Numbered from the stretch's first letter, positions 1 through 5,739 are shown. The stretch: DNA of 7,060 nt from Clostridia bacterium (GCA_017468115.1 JAFUJS010000055.1:1-7060), one strand, 5' to 3'. Notes: generated by a model from the sequence alone, not told the origin. Made by a program: numbers and translations.

Positions 1-853
1 TTGCCGCACGCTCGGATTCCTCCATATTTCTGCCAACCTCGGTATATTCCTCTCCGGGCATAGCTCCTTCGCAGAAGCCCTTCATCTTGGACTCTACAGA
101 GTAACGGAGAGATACGGGATAGTCGTTTCCGCAGGCTTTCTTGATTGCTTTTACGACCTCTGCGGCAAAACGGTAGCGGTTTTCAAAGCTCCCGCCATAC
201 TCATCGGTACGCTTATTGAAAAATTCTATTGCAAATTGGTCAAGCAGATATCCCTCGTGAACGGCATGAACCTCAACACCGTCAACGCCTGCCTCCTTAC
301 ATAGCTTTGCGGTCTTGGCGAAAGCTTCAATGATCTCGTGGATCTGCTCCACCGTCATTTCGGGGCATTCGATATCGTGCGCCCATCTTGACGGCTGTGG
401 AGAAGGAGAGGCAAGCTCGTGGGAAGTATCAATGATAGGCTTAATCAACGCACGGGTGAACTTGTTCTTGTGCAGAGGTGCAACAAGCTCGGTGATTGCC
501 CAAGAGCGCCCCATTCCTGCCGTGAGCTGAATAAAGAGCTTTGCGCCTGTCTTATGAATCTCATCCATAAAGACCTTTAGCTCATCAAACATTTTCGGAT
601 TCTGCCAGAGCCATTTCCCCCAAAAGGTATCACGCAAGGGAGCAATGCCGGGGATTATAAGTCCTACATTATTGTTTGCTCTTTCAAGGAAAAGCTTTGC
701 CGCTTCCTTGTCAAAATGGCAACCCGTAAGCTCGAACCAACCGAACAGCGAAGTGCCTCCCATAGGGCACATTACGATTCTGTTTTTAATCTCCACATTA
801 CCGATCTTCCAAGGAGTAAATAATGCCTCATACTTTTCATCAATTTTGTTCAT
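1..853 (-). CDS. Old-yellow-enzyme-family NADH:flavin oxidoreductase, partial (C-terminus outside window)
   Basis: This gene is read from ATG at 853 and runs off the left edge after 284 codons. TGGAGGAAAC at 861-870 is a strong ribosome binding site for this start. The product is the N-terminal FMN-binding TIM barrel of the old yellow enzyme family. Visible marks are the N-terminal KIGNVEIKNRIVMCPMGG (residues 16-33), FIQLTAGMGRS (107-117) in the flavin-contacting strand, and the signature HAVHEGYLLDQF (196-207) followed by NKRTDEYGGSFENRYRF (213-229). By remembered alignment, Tyr202 corresponds to the catalytic Tyr of 2,4-dienoyl-CoA reductase (FadH). HAVHEGYLLDQF is typical of the bile-acid (BaiCD/BaiH-like) and 2-enoate reductase branch. 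Such enzymes are about 640-670 residues, with a 4Fe-4S site and an FAD/NAD(P) domain after the barrel; that part cannot be seen here. The likely role is hydride transfer to an activated C=C bond of an unknown enoate, enone or steroid. It lies 86 bp downstream of marR on the same strand, with no terminator between, so co-transcription is likely. Family call sure; substrate unknown. Confidence 0.93.
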   Translation of the reverse strand, partial: MNKIDEKYEALFTPWKIGNVEIKNRIVMCPMGGTSLFGWFELTGCHFDKEAAKLFLERANNNVGLIIPGIAPLRDTFWGKWLWQNPKMFDELKVFMDEIHKTGAKLFIQLTAGMGRSWAITELVAPLHKNKFTRALIKPIIDTSHELASPSPQPSRWAHDIECPEMTVEQIHEIIEAFAKTAKLCKEAGVDGVEVHAVHEGYLLDQFAIEFFNKRTDEYGGSFENRYRFAAEVVKAIKKACGNDYPVSLRYSVESKMKGFCEGAMPGEEYTEVGRNMEESERAA

Positions 854-939
854 ATAGATAGTTTCCTCCAACAATTTATTGTTTTTATTTATCTTATTTT
901 ATTTAAAACTCACGACCAAGAAGATTTGATCGATGTTCA

Positions 940-1392
940 TTATTTGGGTATTCCTTCCTTACTGAGTTCGGTTAAATTTGCGGTAATTGATTCAAGCGCC
1001 TGATAGAAAATATCTCTTGTTTCATCGGTTAAATCCTTACCCGCAAGTTCAACGGCTCTGCTTGCACGCAGACTGATCTCCTGCGCGGATTTCTTTCCTT
1101 GCTCCGTGAGAACCCAAAGTCCACGATAGAGGCTTCCGTCGACATCCTTCTTTTTGGCAAGTCCTTTTTCCTCAAGAATGGCTATCATACGAGATGCATC
1201 AGATTTATCCTTGCCACTGACCTCACATAATTTCGGCACAGTAATACCGTTTGAATATTTGTTCATTGTAGTGAGATACATGGCGTGAGAACTCTTTAAT
1301 CCATATTTCGAAAGCTCTTCGGAGGCAAGCTTACGCCAACAACGAGATATCTCGAAAATTGCAAATGAAAATCTTTCAAATCTGTCTAACAT
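940..1392 (-). CDS. MarR-family winged-helix transcriptional regulator
   Basis: The 150-residue product has the usual MarR length. Residues about 33-105 form the winged helix-turn-helix: GITVPKLCEVSGKDKSDASR (49-68) covers the helix-turn-helix and recognition helix. MIAILEEKGLAKKKD (69-83) leads into the wing, and YRGLWVLTEQGKK (89-101) is the typical wing strand and following helix. The flanking N- and C-terminal helices would make the dimer interface. The start is supported by AAGGAG at 1403-1408, ten bases upstream of ATG. MarR proteins are normally dimeric repressors released by small ligands or oxidation. The promoter in front carries two inverted-repeat sites, consistent with autorepression and control of the flavoenzyme gene downstream. 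Two cysteines (Cys19, Cys56) could allow redox sensing, but nothing in the sequence proves it. The inducer is probably a substrate of the flavoenzyme; this is inference from position only. Confidence 0.95.
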   Translation of the reverse strand: MLDRFERFSFAIFEISRCWRKLASEELSKYGLKSSHAMYLTTMNKYSNGITVPKLCEVSGKDKSDASRMIAILEEKGLAKKKDVDGSLYRGLWVLTEQGKKSAQEISLRASRAVELAGKDLTDETRDIFYQALESITANLTELSKEGIPK

Positions 1393-1413
1393 TTGATTTA
1401 TACTCCTTAATCA

Positions 1414-1435
1414 AAAAGTTGAAATTACAACTTTT
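1414..1435. promoter_or_regulatory. Candidate MarR operator 2, over the transcription start
   Basis: AAAAGTTG (1414-1421) and CAACTTTT (1428-1435) form a perfect 8-bp inverted repeat with a 6-bp centre. The inner 14 bases on the minus strand are GTTGTAATTTCAAC (1431-1418), nearly the same as operator 1. Its centre is 36 bp from that of operator 1, and it covers the predicted start point, so a bound dimer should block initiation. Confidence 0.72.
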
Positions 1436-1437
1436 AT

Positions 1438-1466
1438 AGTATACCACTAAGAAGTTGAAATGTCAA
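1438..1466 (-). promoter_or_regulatory. Sigma-A promoter of the marR-flavoenzyme unit
   Basis: On the minus strand TTGACA (1466-1461) is followed after exactly 17 bases by TATACT (1443-1438), giving 6/6 and 5/6 matches to the -35 and -10 consensus. The predicted start point is near 1431, about 40 bases before the marR start codon. The -35 box lies inside one operator-like inverted repeat, and the start point falls in the second. Confidence 0.85.
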
Positions 1467-1467
1467 C
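1454..1467. promoter_or_regulatory. Candidate MarR operator 1, over the -35 box
   Basis: The inverted repeat GTTGA-aatg-TCAAC contains the whole -35 hexamer of the marR promoter. On the minus strand it reads GTTGACATTTCAAC and matches operator 2 at 12 of 14 positions. Repeats of the TTGAAATTTCAA type are common MarR sites. The assignment to this regulator is inferred from position and symmetry. Confidence 0.7.
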
Positions 1468-1854
1468 AAGTTTTAGGATATTGACAACACTCTTTCATAT
1501 TATAAGTATTTTCATAATAAAAAAGTTTTTTTCGTATGTCTATTCTTTGTTTGTTGCGACGCAAATTTTGGAGAGCGAAAGCATAAAGAAAAATGCAACA
1601 CAGACTTTTTGTCCATGTTGCATTTTTCTTGTTTAGACACTCTCAATCGGCATTTTCTCTTGGATTTAAATTAATATCCTTATGAAAACCTGCCTTTACG
1701 CGGGGTATTTCATTTTTGGGCTTAGCCCTAATACTACCGACTACGCACAAGGGAGGCTTTAAGAGGGAGCAAGCGAGGCTTTTTGGCAAAATGCTTTTCG
1801 CTTTCCTTTATTACTTGTCTTTTTCGTTGGGTCGTGTGGCTTTTGCTGTATAAC
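1468..1854. other. Gene-free intergenic stretch with small inverted repeats
   Basis: I see no supported coding region here; the short frames lack a ribosome binding site and overlap other genes. The first part (1490-1560) is AT-rich. It contains the perfect hairpin 1586-1630, annotated separately. Further on are GGGCTTAGCCC (1718-1728, an 11-base palindrome), the 8-base direct repeat GAGGCTTT at 1753-1760 and 1775-1782, and an imperfect inverted repeat, AAGCGA (1771-1776) with TCGCTT (1798-1803), with partly paired bases between. The GGGAGGCTTT stretch reminds me of dispersed intergenic repeats in clostridial genomes, but one copy in one window cannot prove this. Confidence 0.5.
1586..1630. 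terminator. Terminator-like perfect hairpin without an adjacent gene to end
   Basis: The arms AAGAAAAATGCAACA (1586-1600) and TGTTGCATTTTTCTT (1616-1630) are perfectly complementary over 15 bp. The 15-base loop holds a further GAC/GTC pairing around TTTTT, separated by a CA/CA mismatch. The A-rich/T-rich arm ends would act as a bidirectional intrinsic terminator. However, the nearest upstream gene on the minus strand (the transporter) already has a terminator at its stop codon, and no plus-strand gene precedes it. It may instead be a mobile or dispersed intergenic repeat, or the 3' end of an unrecognised RNA. Confidence 0.5.
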
Positions 1855-1886
1855 AAAAACAGGAATCGCAAGGATTCCTGTTTTTT
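1855..1886 (-). terminator. Intrinsic terminator overlapping the transporter stop codon
   Basis: CAGGAATC (1860-1867) pairs perfectly with GATTCCTG (1873-1880) around a 5-base loop. It is flanked by AAAAA (1855-1859) and TTTTTT (1881-1886), which extend the stem and supply a T-run in either direction. On the minus strand it begins at the TAA stop (1885-1887) of the transporter gene. Confidence 0.85.
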
Positions 1887-3120
1887 ATATGTTGGATTTA
1901 AGAAATTTTGTGTACTTGCTAAGGGCAAAGAGGCAGAAGCCGATGCCCATTACACAAACTGCTACCCAAAGGACAGCGGTTGCGCACCAGCCACGCTCCG
2001 ACACTATGGCAATGCCATACATTGAGATTGCCGCACCCACGTAGGTGCAGGCATTACATACTCCGCCAACGGTTGCCGCCCTTCCTGTTTTTGCGTATCT
2101 GCCCGGCAGGCAGGAGATTAAAAGGAAGTTTGTGGAGTGCATGCAGGCGCTTGTCAGTGCCGCCAAAATCAGGCAAACCATTCTTATGACGGGGTCGTTT
2201 ATGTTAATAAGCACGGCAAGTATTATACAAAGCCCACAGCTGATGCCGAAAAGCACCATTGAGCCTGTGATTTCATTATTGAAAAGGGGCTTTTTGTGAA
2301 TTGCCCTTACCAGGAAAAGACTGATGATTGAAAAGATTGGAAGGGCAACCGAAACAAGAATTGACTCCTCGGCGCTAACTCCAAACTCCTCCGAGTAAAG
2401 GGTTGGCAGCCAGCTTTCTATTCCATCACGCATAAAGCCCATTGCAACTATGGCAAGAAATACAGGAACAATGCCTGTTGACACAGCTGTTTTTATAATT
2501 GGGGTGCTCTCTGTCCTTTCCAAGGACACCTCTTTTTTCCTAATTGACTCCTTGCCAAGGACAAGAGTCATTGCAATAAGGAAGATTATGCCTACTACAA
2601 TGGAAAACACCATTGAGGAGAAAAACACAGCCTGCCAGGACATAAACCTGATGCAGATTGGTGCGTATACATATAATAAAATGGTAGAAACGTGTGCGCC
2701 GCAGGTAACAATAAGGTTGGCGGTAACATATTTCTCGTGGGAAAGCTTGTCGGAAAGAATGCGGACAATGGGTGGCCACAAAAGTGCCTGTGCAAAGCCG
2801 TTTACAGCCCAGACAGCCACCATAAGCGGTGGGGAAACAAGAGGAAGCAAAAGGTTGCACACGCCTGAGGTCATAAGCCCTGCAAACATAAGGTATTTTG
2901 GCGGCAGCTTATCGCCTAAAACTCCGCTAACCAGCTGACCCAAGCCATAAAAAACAAAAAGGGCAACGCCAATAGATGCGCCTGTGGTCTTGTCAATAAC
3001 ACTCTTTTCCAGCATTTCCACCATTACAACAGCAAAGGTTTTTCTGGAAAAATAGCTGGCAAAGTACGCAACAGTACAAAGAAAAACTATCATTTTATTT
3101 GAATATTTGACTCTCTGCAT
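1885..3120 (-). CDS. Major facilitator superfamily transporter, organophosphate:phosphate antiporter (GlpT/UhpT-like) type
   Basis: The 411-residue product is hydrophobic, with about twelve membrane segments in two halves joined by a charged cytoplasmic loop (about 189-212). The start is supported by GGGAGGTG (3126-3133). Several features match the GlpT/UhpT group. AYFASYFSRKTFAVVM (18-33) in helix 1 places Arg26 where GlpT has its phosphate-binding Arg45. CGAHVS (140-145) places His143 at GlpT His165. MGFMRDGIESWLPT (227-240) in helix 7 places Arg231 at GlpT Arg269. GDKLPPKYLMFAGL (69-82) is the loop 2-3 motif, and WPPIVR (115-120) resembles the GlpT GWPP motif. These alignments are from memory. 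Family members exchange inorganic phosphate for an organophosphate such as glycerol-3-phosphate or a hexose phosphate. The substrate cannot be told here, and no two-component sensor or catabolic gene lies nearby. It appears to be transcribed alone, from its own promoter to its own terminator. It is somewhat shorter than the roughly 450 residues of the enterobacterial members. Confidence 0.9.
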   Translation of the reverse strand: MQRVKYSNKMIVFLCTVAYFASYFSRKTFAVVMVEMLEKSVIDKTTGASIGVALFVFYGLGQLVSGVLGDKLPPKYLMFAGLMTSGVCNLLLPLVSPPLMVAVWAVNGFAQALLWPPIVRILSDKLSHEKYVTANLIVTCGAHVSTILLYVYAPICIRFMSWQAVFFSSMVFSIVVGIIFLIAMTLVLGKESIRKKEVSLERTESTPIIKTAVSTGIVPVFLAIVAMGFMRDGIESWLPTLYSEEFGVSAEESILVSVALPIFSIISLFLVRAIHKKPLFNNEITGSMVLFGISCGLCIILAVLININDPVIRMVCLILAALTSACMHSTNFLLISCLPGRYAKTGRAATVGGVCNACTYVGAAISMYGIAIVSERGWCATAVLWVAVCVMGIGFCLFALSKYTKFLKSNI

Positions 3121-3165
3121 ACAGCCACCTCCCTTTTAAATTTATAAGTTATATTTATAAGCATA

Positions 3166-3199
3166 TGCTAATATTAGCACAAAGCTTTACTAAAATCAA
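3166..3199 (-). promoter_or_regulatory. Candidate promoter and palindromic operator of the transporter gene
   Basis: On the minus strand TTGATT (3199-3194), 17 bases, then TAATAT (3176-3171) match the consensus at 4/6 each. The -10 box sits inside the perfect 14-bp palindrome TGCTAATATTAGCA (3166-3179), next to GCATATGC (3161-3168). A protein bound to the palindrome would block this promoter. An alternative pair, TTGTGC/TATAAA with 17-bp spacing (3183-3155), is possible, so the exact promoter is uncertain. Confidence 0.5.
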
Positions 3200-3204
3200 C
3201 GATA

Positions 3205-3242
3205 AAAATAAAAAATCACGCAGAAATGCCTGCGTGATTTTT
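3205..3242 (-). terminator. Intrinsic terminator of the 807-residue mosaic protein gene
   Basis: AAAAATCACGCAG (3211-3223) and CTGCGTGATTTTT (3230-3242) form a perfect 13-bp stem with a 6-base loop. On the minus strand a T-rich tract follows (3218 down to 3205). It starts 11 bp after the stop codon at 3253-3255. The A/T flanks would also allow function in the opposite direction. Confidence 0.9.
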
Positions 3243-3252
3243 GTGTTTAAGA

Positions 3253-5676
3253 TTATTTTACCTTGTAGGTTACATGAACAGCCTTACCGCCTGTCAATGC
3301 AATCATTTCAAGTGCTGTGTCGGAGAATTCTCCTGCCTTAATGGTAAGTGGCTTGTCAAGAACACCTCTTGCAAGAACCTTAATGCTCTTAGCCTTCTTA
3401 TCAACAAGTCGCTTCGCCTTGAGGGCATCAATATCAACTACTGCACCAGCCTCAAACGCCTTTGCAAGTGTGTCAATATTAACAATAGCCTTCTTATTGT
3501 CGTTCTTTGTGATGTAATCTACATCCTCTTCAACAACAACCTCGATTTGCTTTTCCTCAACGAGAGCATGTGCGTCCTCAGCGGCAACGCTTACTACAAC
3601 AGGCTCTTCAACTGGTTCTTCTACAACCGGTTCTTCAACTGGTTCTTCTACAACCGGTTCCTCAACTGGTTCTTCTACAACCGGCTCTTCAGCAGGTTCT
3701 TCTACAACCGGCTCTTCAACCGGTTCTTCTACAACCGGCTCTTCAGCAGGTTCTTCTACAACCGGCTCTTCAACCGGTTCTTCTACAACCGGTTCCTCAA
3801 CTGGTTCTTCTACAACAGGCTCAACAATTGGCTCCTCGTATACAGGCTCAACCACAGGCTCTTCCTTTGGTTCTTCCTTTGGCTTAGAGGAAACGATAAC
3901 AACGTTGCTATCCTGAACAAGTGCCTTAACAAGCTTGCGAGCGATAAGAGCATCTGTCTCCTCGTATGGGTACTTCTTAACGTAGTCAACAACCTTAGCC
4001 TTTTCGTCCTTTTCAATCTCGAACTTAGCCATAACCATGTCAACAACTTCCTTAGCCTTTCTAAGACCAAGTCCGCTCTTAACCTTAAGGAGTGTTGGAA
4101 CGTCAGCAAAGAGCTTATTGTCCTTTGCCTCGTGGTGGTACTTAGACTTATCAAGCTCACTAGGATCAATAGCGCAGTAGATAAGAACTGTCTTACCACG
4201 GAGCTTCATCTTAAAGAGCTGATCTCTGCCTCTGTTGTAGCTATCGAACTTCCAGCTGATTCTGGACTTAACACCCTTGTAGGAAAGAATGTGGTTCTTT
4301 AGCTGACCGTAGTAATCCTTAACGCCATCATCACTCTGAATGAGGTTAGCGGTAAAGCTACGGTTGTACTTAATATCGATGGTGTTACCCTCGTTATCTA
4401 TATATGTAGGAACAATTACAGGTGCTGGTGCAACAAATACGGTTTCTTCTTCCTCGGTTACATTTGTGTCTGCAACTGCCTCGGAAACATCCTGGGCATT
4501 TGCTTCGGCTGCTGCTTCCTCAGCCTTATCAGACTCACCCTCAGTAGCATCGCCATCAGCCTCGCCACCCTCTTCTGAAGCCTCAGAGCCTGCTTCCTCA
4601 GCATTGTCCTCAGCAAATTCATATACAGGTGCTTCCTCTACCGACTCCTCTGCTACTGCATCGTCAACAACTTCCTCAACGGTGTCTTCAACGACAGGCT
4701 CCTCAACGGTATCGTCAACAGCTTCCTCAACGGTGTCTTCAACAACAGGCTCCTCAACAGTATCGTCAACAACTTCCTCAACAGCATCCTCAACGATAGG
4801 CTCCTCAACGATTTCCTCGTAGGTTTCCTCTACTGCCTCCTCAGCGTCAGCAGCAACGGAGTAAAGCTGAAGTGTAAATACAGAATCAACCTCTGCCTTT
4901 TCAATAATAGCCTCGCCCTCAGGCTCAACACCCCAACCGATAAAGTCGCTGTCGTAGTCGTAGTCAGCAGGTGTGTTTAGCTTAACGTAGTGAGCTTCCT
5001 TATAGATAAACTTATCCGTTTCGCTGTCAACAAAGAGCAGCTCAATTACAGATGATGTATCAAGCTCATTATCGTTTGGCTCTGCATTTTCGTCAAATAG
5101 TGGGTACAGGTTGATTGCAAAGAGTGCTGTTGCATCATTCTTGCTGATAACAACGTCGCCATTCTTTTCAAAGCTCCAGCCCTTAACCTCTACAGGAACA
5201 TCCTGCTCCTCAGGGAGAAGGGTGTTAATCTTGATCGCCTCAGAATCAAGAAGCTCACCATTTGCGTCCATATAGTTGAGCTGAATGAATACGCCCTCTA
5301 CTGTCTCTTCCTCTGTTTCCTCAACAGCAGCCTCTGCAGCCCAAATAGCGTAAAGAACTGTTGTACGAGTAAGAAGGAATTCAGACTCTGTGAGCATATA
5401 CTGACCCTCCGGATCAAGGCTCCAGCCCAAAAACTCTTTTCCTTCCTTCTCGGCAGGTCTAACCCTTACCATAGAAAGGAACTTGTACTTTTCATAATCA
5501 ATTTCGTACTCCTCGCCCTCTTCGGTTGTGTCAACGTAAACAACCTGACACTTTACGGTGGCGATAAGAATTGCAAGGAGCAAGCAAACTCCTGCAAAGA
5601 TGGCACAGCCAACAACATCAACATTAAAGATGTCGAAGCCGCCAATGCTTAAGAATAAACCGTTAACCAGATTCAT
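3253..5676 (-). CDS. 807-residue acidic mosaic membrane protein with InlB/Flg_new-like repeats, uncharacterised central domain and uL15-like C-terminal domain
   Basis: ATG at 5676 follows TGGAGGA (5682-5688), and a perfect promoter lies upstream. Residues 21-41 form one membrane segment. Three units at about 46-112, 128-194 and 209-275 each carry a GW pair (84-85, 166-167, 247-248) followed exactly 24 residues after the Trp by Tyr (109, 191, 272). The first, EGKEFLGW...VLYAIW, fits the InlB B-repeat/Flg_new pattern. Residues 277-412 are an acidic linker with three 17-residue repeats (289-339). Residues about 435-586 (start YNRSFTANLIQSDDG) form a conserved-looking domain that I recall from hypothetical clostridial proteins, function unknown. 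Residues 621-692 are eight VVEEP(V/A)EEP units. Residues about 729-803 (LAKAFEAGAVVDIDALK, SIKVLARGVLDKPLTIKA, FSDTALEMIALTGGKA) match the globular C-terminal part of ribosomal protein uL15; the basic Gly-rich rRNA-binding N-terminus of uL15 is absent. It is therefore not a ribosomal protein gene. Function and membrane side are unknown: Lys42 after the segment and no basic residues before it hint at a cytosolic C-terminus, whereas the GW repeats usually occur outside the cell. Confidence 0.9.
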   Translation of the reverse strand: MNLVNGLFLSIGGFDIFNVDVVGCAIFAGVCLLLAILIATVKCQVVYVDTTEEGEEYEIDYEKYKFLSMVRVRPAEKEGKEFLGWSLDPEGQYMLTESEFLLTRTTVLYAIWAAEAAVEETEEETVEGVFIQLNYMDANGELLDSEAIKINTLLPEEQDVPVEVKGWSFEKNGDVVISKNDATALFAINLYPLFDENAEPNDNELDTSSVIELLFVDSETDKFIYKEAHYVKLNTPADYDYDSDFIGWGVEPEGEAIIEKAEVDSVFTLQLYSVAADAEEAVEETYEEIVEEPIVEDAVEEVVDDTVEEPVVEDTVEEAVDDTVEEPVVEDTVEEVVDDAVAEESVEEAPVYEFAEDNAEEAGSEASEEGGEADGDATEGESDKAEEAAAEANAQDVSEAVADTNVTEEEETVFVAPAPVIVPTYIDNEGNTIDIKYNRSFTANLIQSDDGVKDYYGQLKNHILSYKGVKSRISWKFDSYNRGRDQLFKMKLRGKTVLIYCAIDPSELDKSKYHHEAKDNKLFADVPTLLKVKSGLGLRKAKEVVDMVMAKFEIEKDEKAKVVDYVKKYPYEETDALIARKLVKALVQDSNVVIVSSKPKEEPKEEPVVEPVYEEPIVEPVVEEPVEEPVVEEPVEEPVVEEPAEEPVVEEPVEEPVVEEPAEEPVVEEPVEEPVVEEPVEEPVVEEPVEEPVVVSVAAEDAHALVEEKQIEVVVEEDVDYITKNDNKKAIVNIDTLAKAFEAGAVVDIDALKAKRLVDKKAKSIKVLARGVLDKPLTIKAGEFSDTALEMIALTGGKAVHVTYKVK
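3601..3816 (-). repeat. Tandem array of eight 27-bp units coding VVEEP(V/A)EEP
   Basis: Residues 621-692 of the mosaic protein are eight 9-residue units, differing only at position 6 (V V A V A V V V). Proline at every fourth to fifth residue with Glu-Glu pairs suggests a stiff, extended spacer between the central and uL15-like domains. At DNA level, units 3-4 and 5-6 form two identical 54-bp copies (3681-3734 and 3735-3788), a sign of recent duplication. Confidence 0.95.
4660..4812 (-). repeat. Three 51-bp units coding a 17-residue acidic repeat
   Basis: Residues 289-305, 306-322 and 323-339 of the mosaic protein follow the pattern TVEEPVVEDTVEEVVDD. The last two differ at a single residue (Ala319/Val336), and the first is more diverged (IVEEPIVEDAVEEVVDD). 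It lies in the acidic linker and is a separate array from the 9-residue repeats, although both use a VEEPVVE core. Confidence 0.9.
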
Positions 5677-5710
5677 CTTTGTCCTCCAATGTATATTTAT
5701 TTGTATTATA

Positions 5711-5739
5711 ATTATACACTAATGGTATTTTTTTGTCAA
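5711..5739 (-). promoter_or_regulatory. Perfect-consensus sigma-A promoter of the mosaic protein gene
   Basis: On the minus strand TTGACA (5739-5734), 17 bases, then TATAAT (5716-5711) match both hexamers 6/6. Runs of A on the minus strand upstream (5742-5768) could act as an UP-like element. The leader to the start codon at 5676 is about 30 bases and ends with TGGAGGA. This predicts strong, constitutive-type expression unless a repressor acts; I see no clear operator palindrome. Confidence 0.9.

Noticed and set aside
870..883. AACAATTTATTGTT palindrome between marR and the flavoenzyme gene.
   Set aside because: It is short, AT-rich and unlike the two marR operators. The nearby promoter candidate (TTGGTC/TAAGAT) is weak, so I treat the genes as one unit.
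1481..1506. TTGACA followed by TATAAG on the plus strand, as a possible promoter facing the gene-free region.
   Set aside because: The spacing is only 14 bases, the better-spaced -10 candidates are poor, and no plus-strand gene follows.
1734..2025. Small open frames on both strands overlapping the end of the transporter gene.
   Set aside because: They overlap the transporter coding region and its terminator, lack ribosome binding sites, and show no recognisable protein pattern.
3601..3816. Regular 27-bp repeats that might suggest a CRISPR array.
   Set aside because: The units are directly adjacent with no unique spacers, and they keep one reading frame inside a well-supported gene.
3241..4302. 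Long plus-strand open frame (353 residues) rich in NRFFYNRLF-type repeats.
   Set aside because: It lies wholly antisense to the mosaic protein, and its repeats are simply the complement of the Glu/Pro/Val codons. It has no ribosome binding site or family match.
4340..4822. Plus-strand Ser/Thr-rich open frame resembling a surface linker.
   Set aside because: It is the antisense reading of the acidic linker (GAG/GAA codons read as CTC/TTC in another frame). Promoter, ribosome binding site and recognisable domains are missing.
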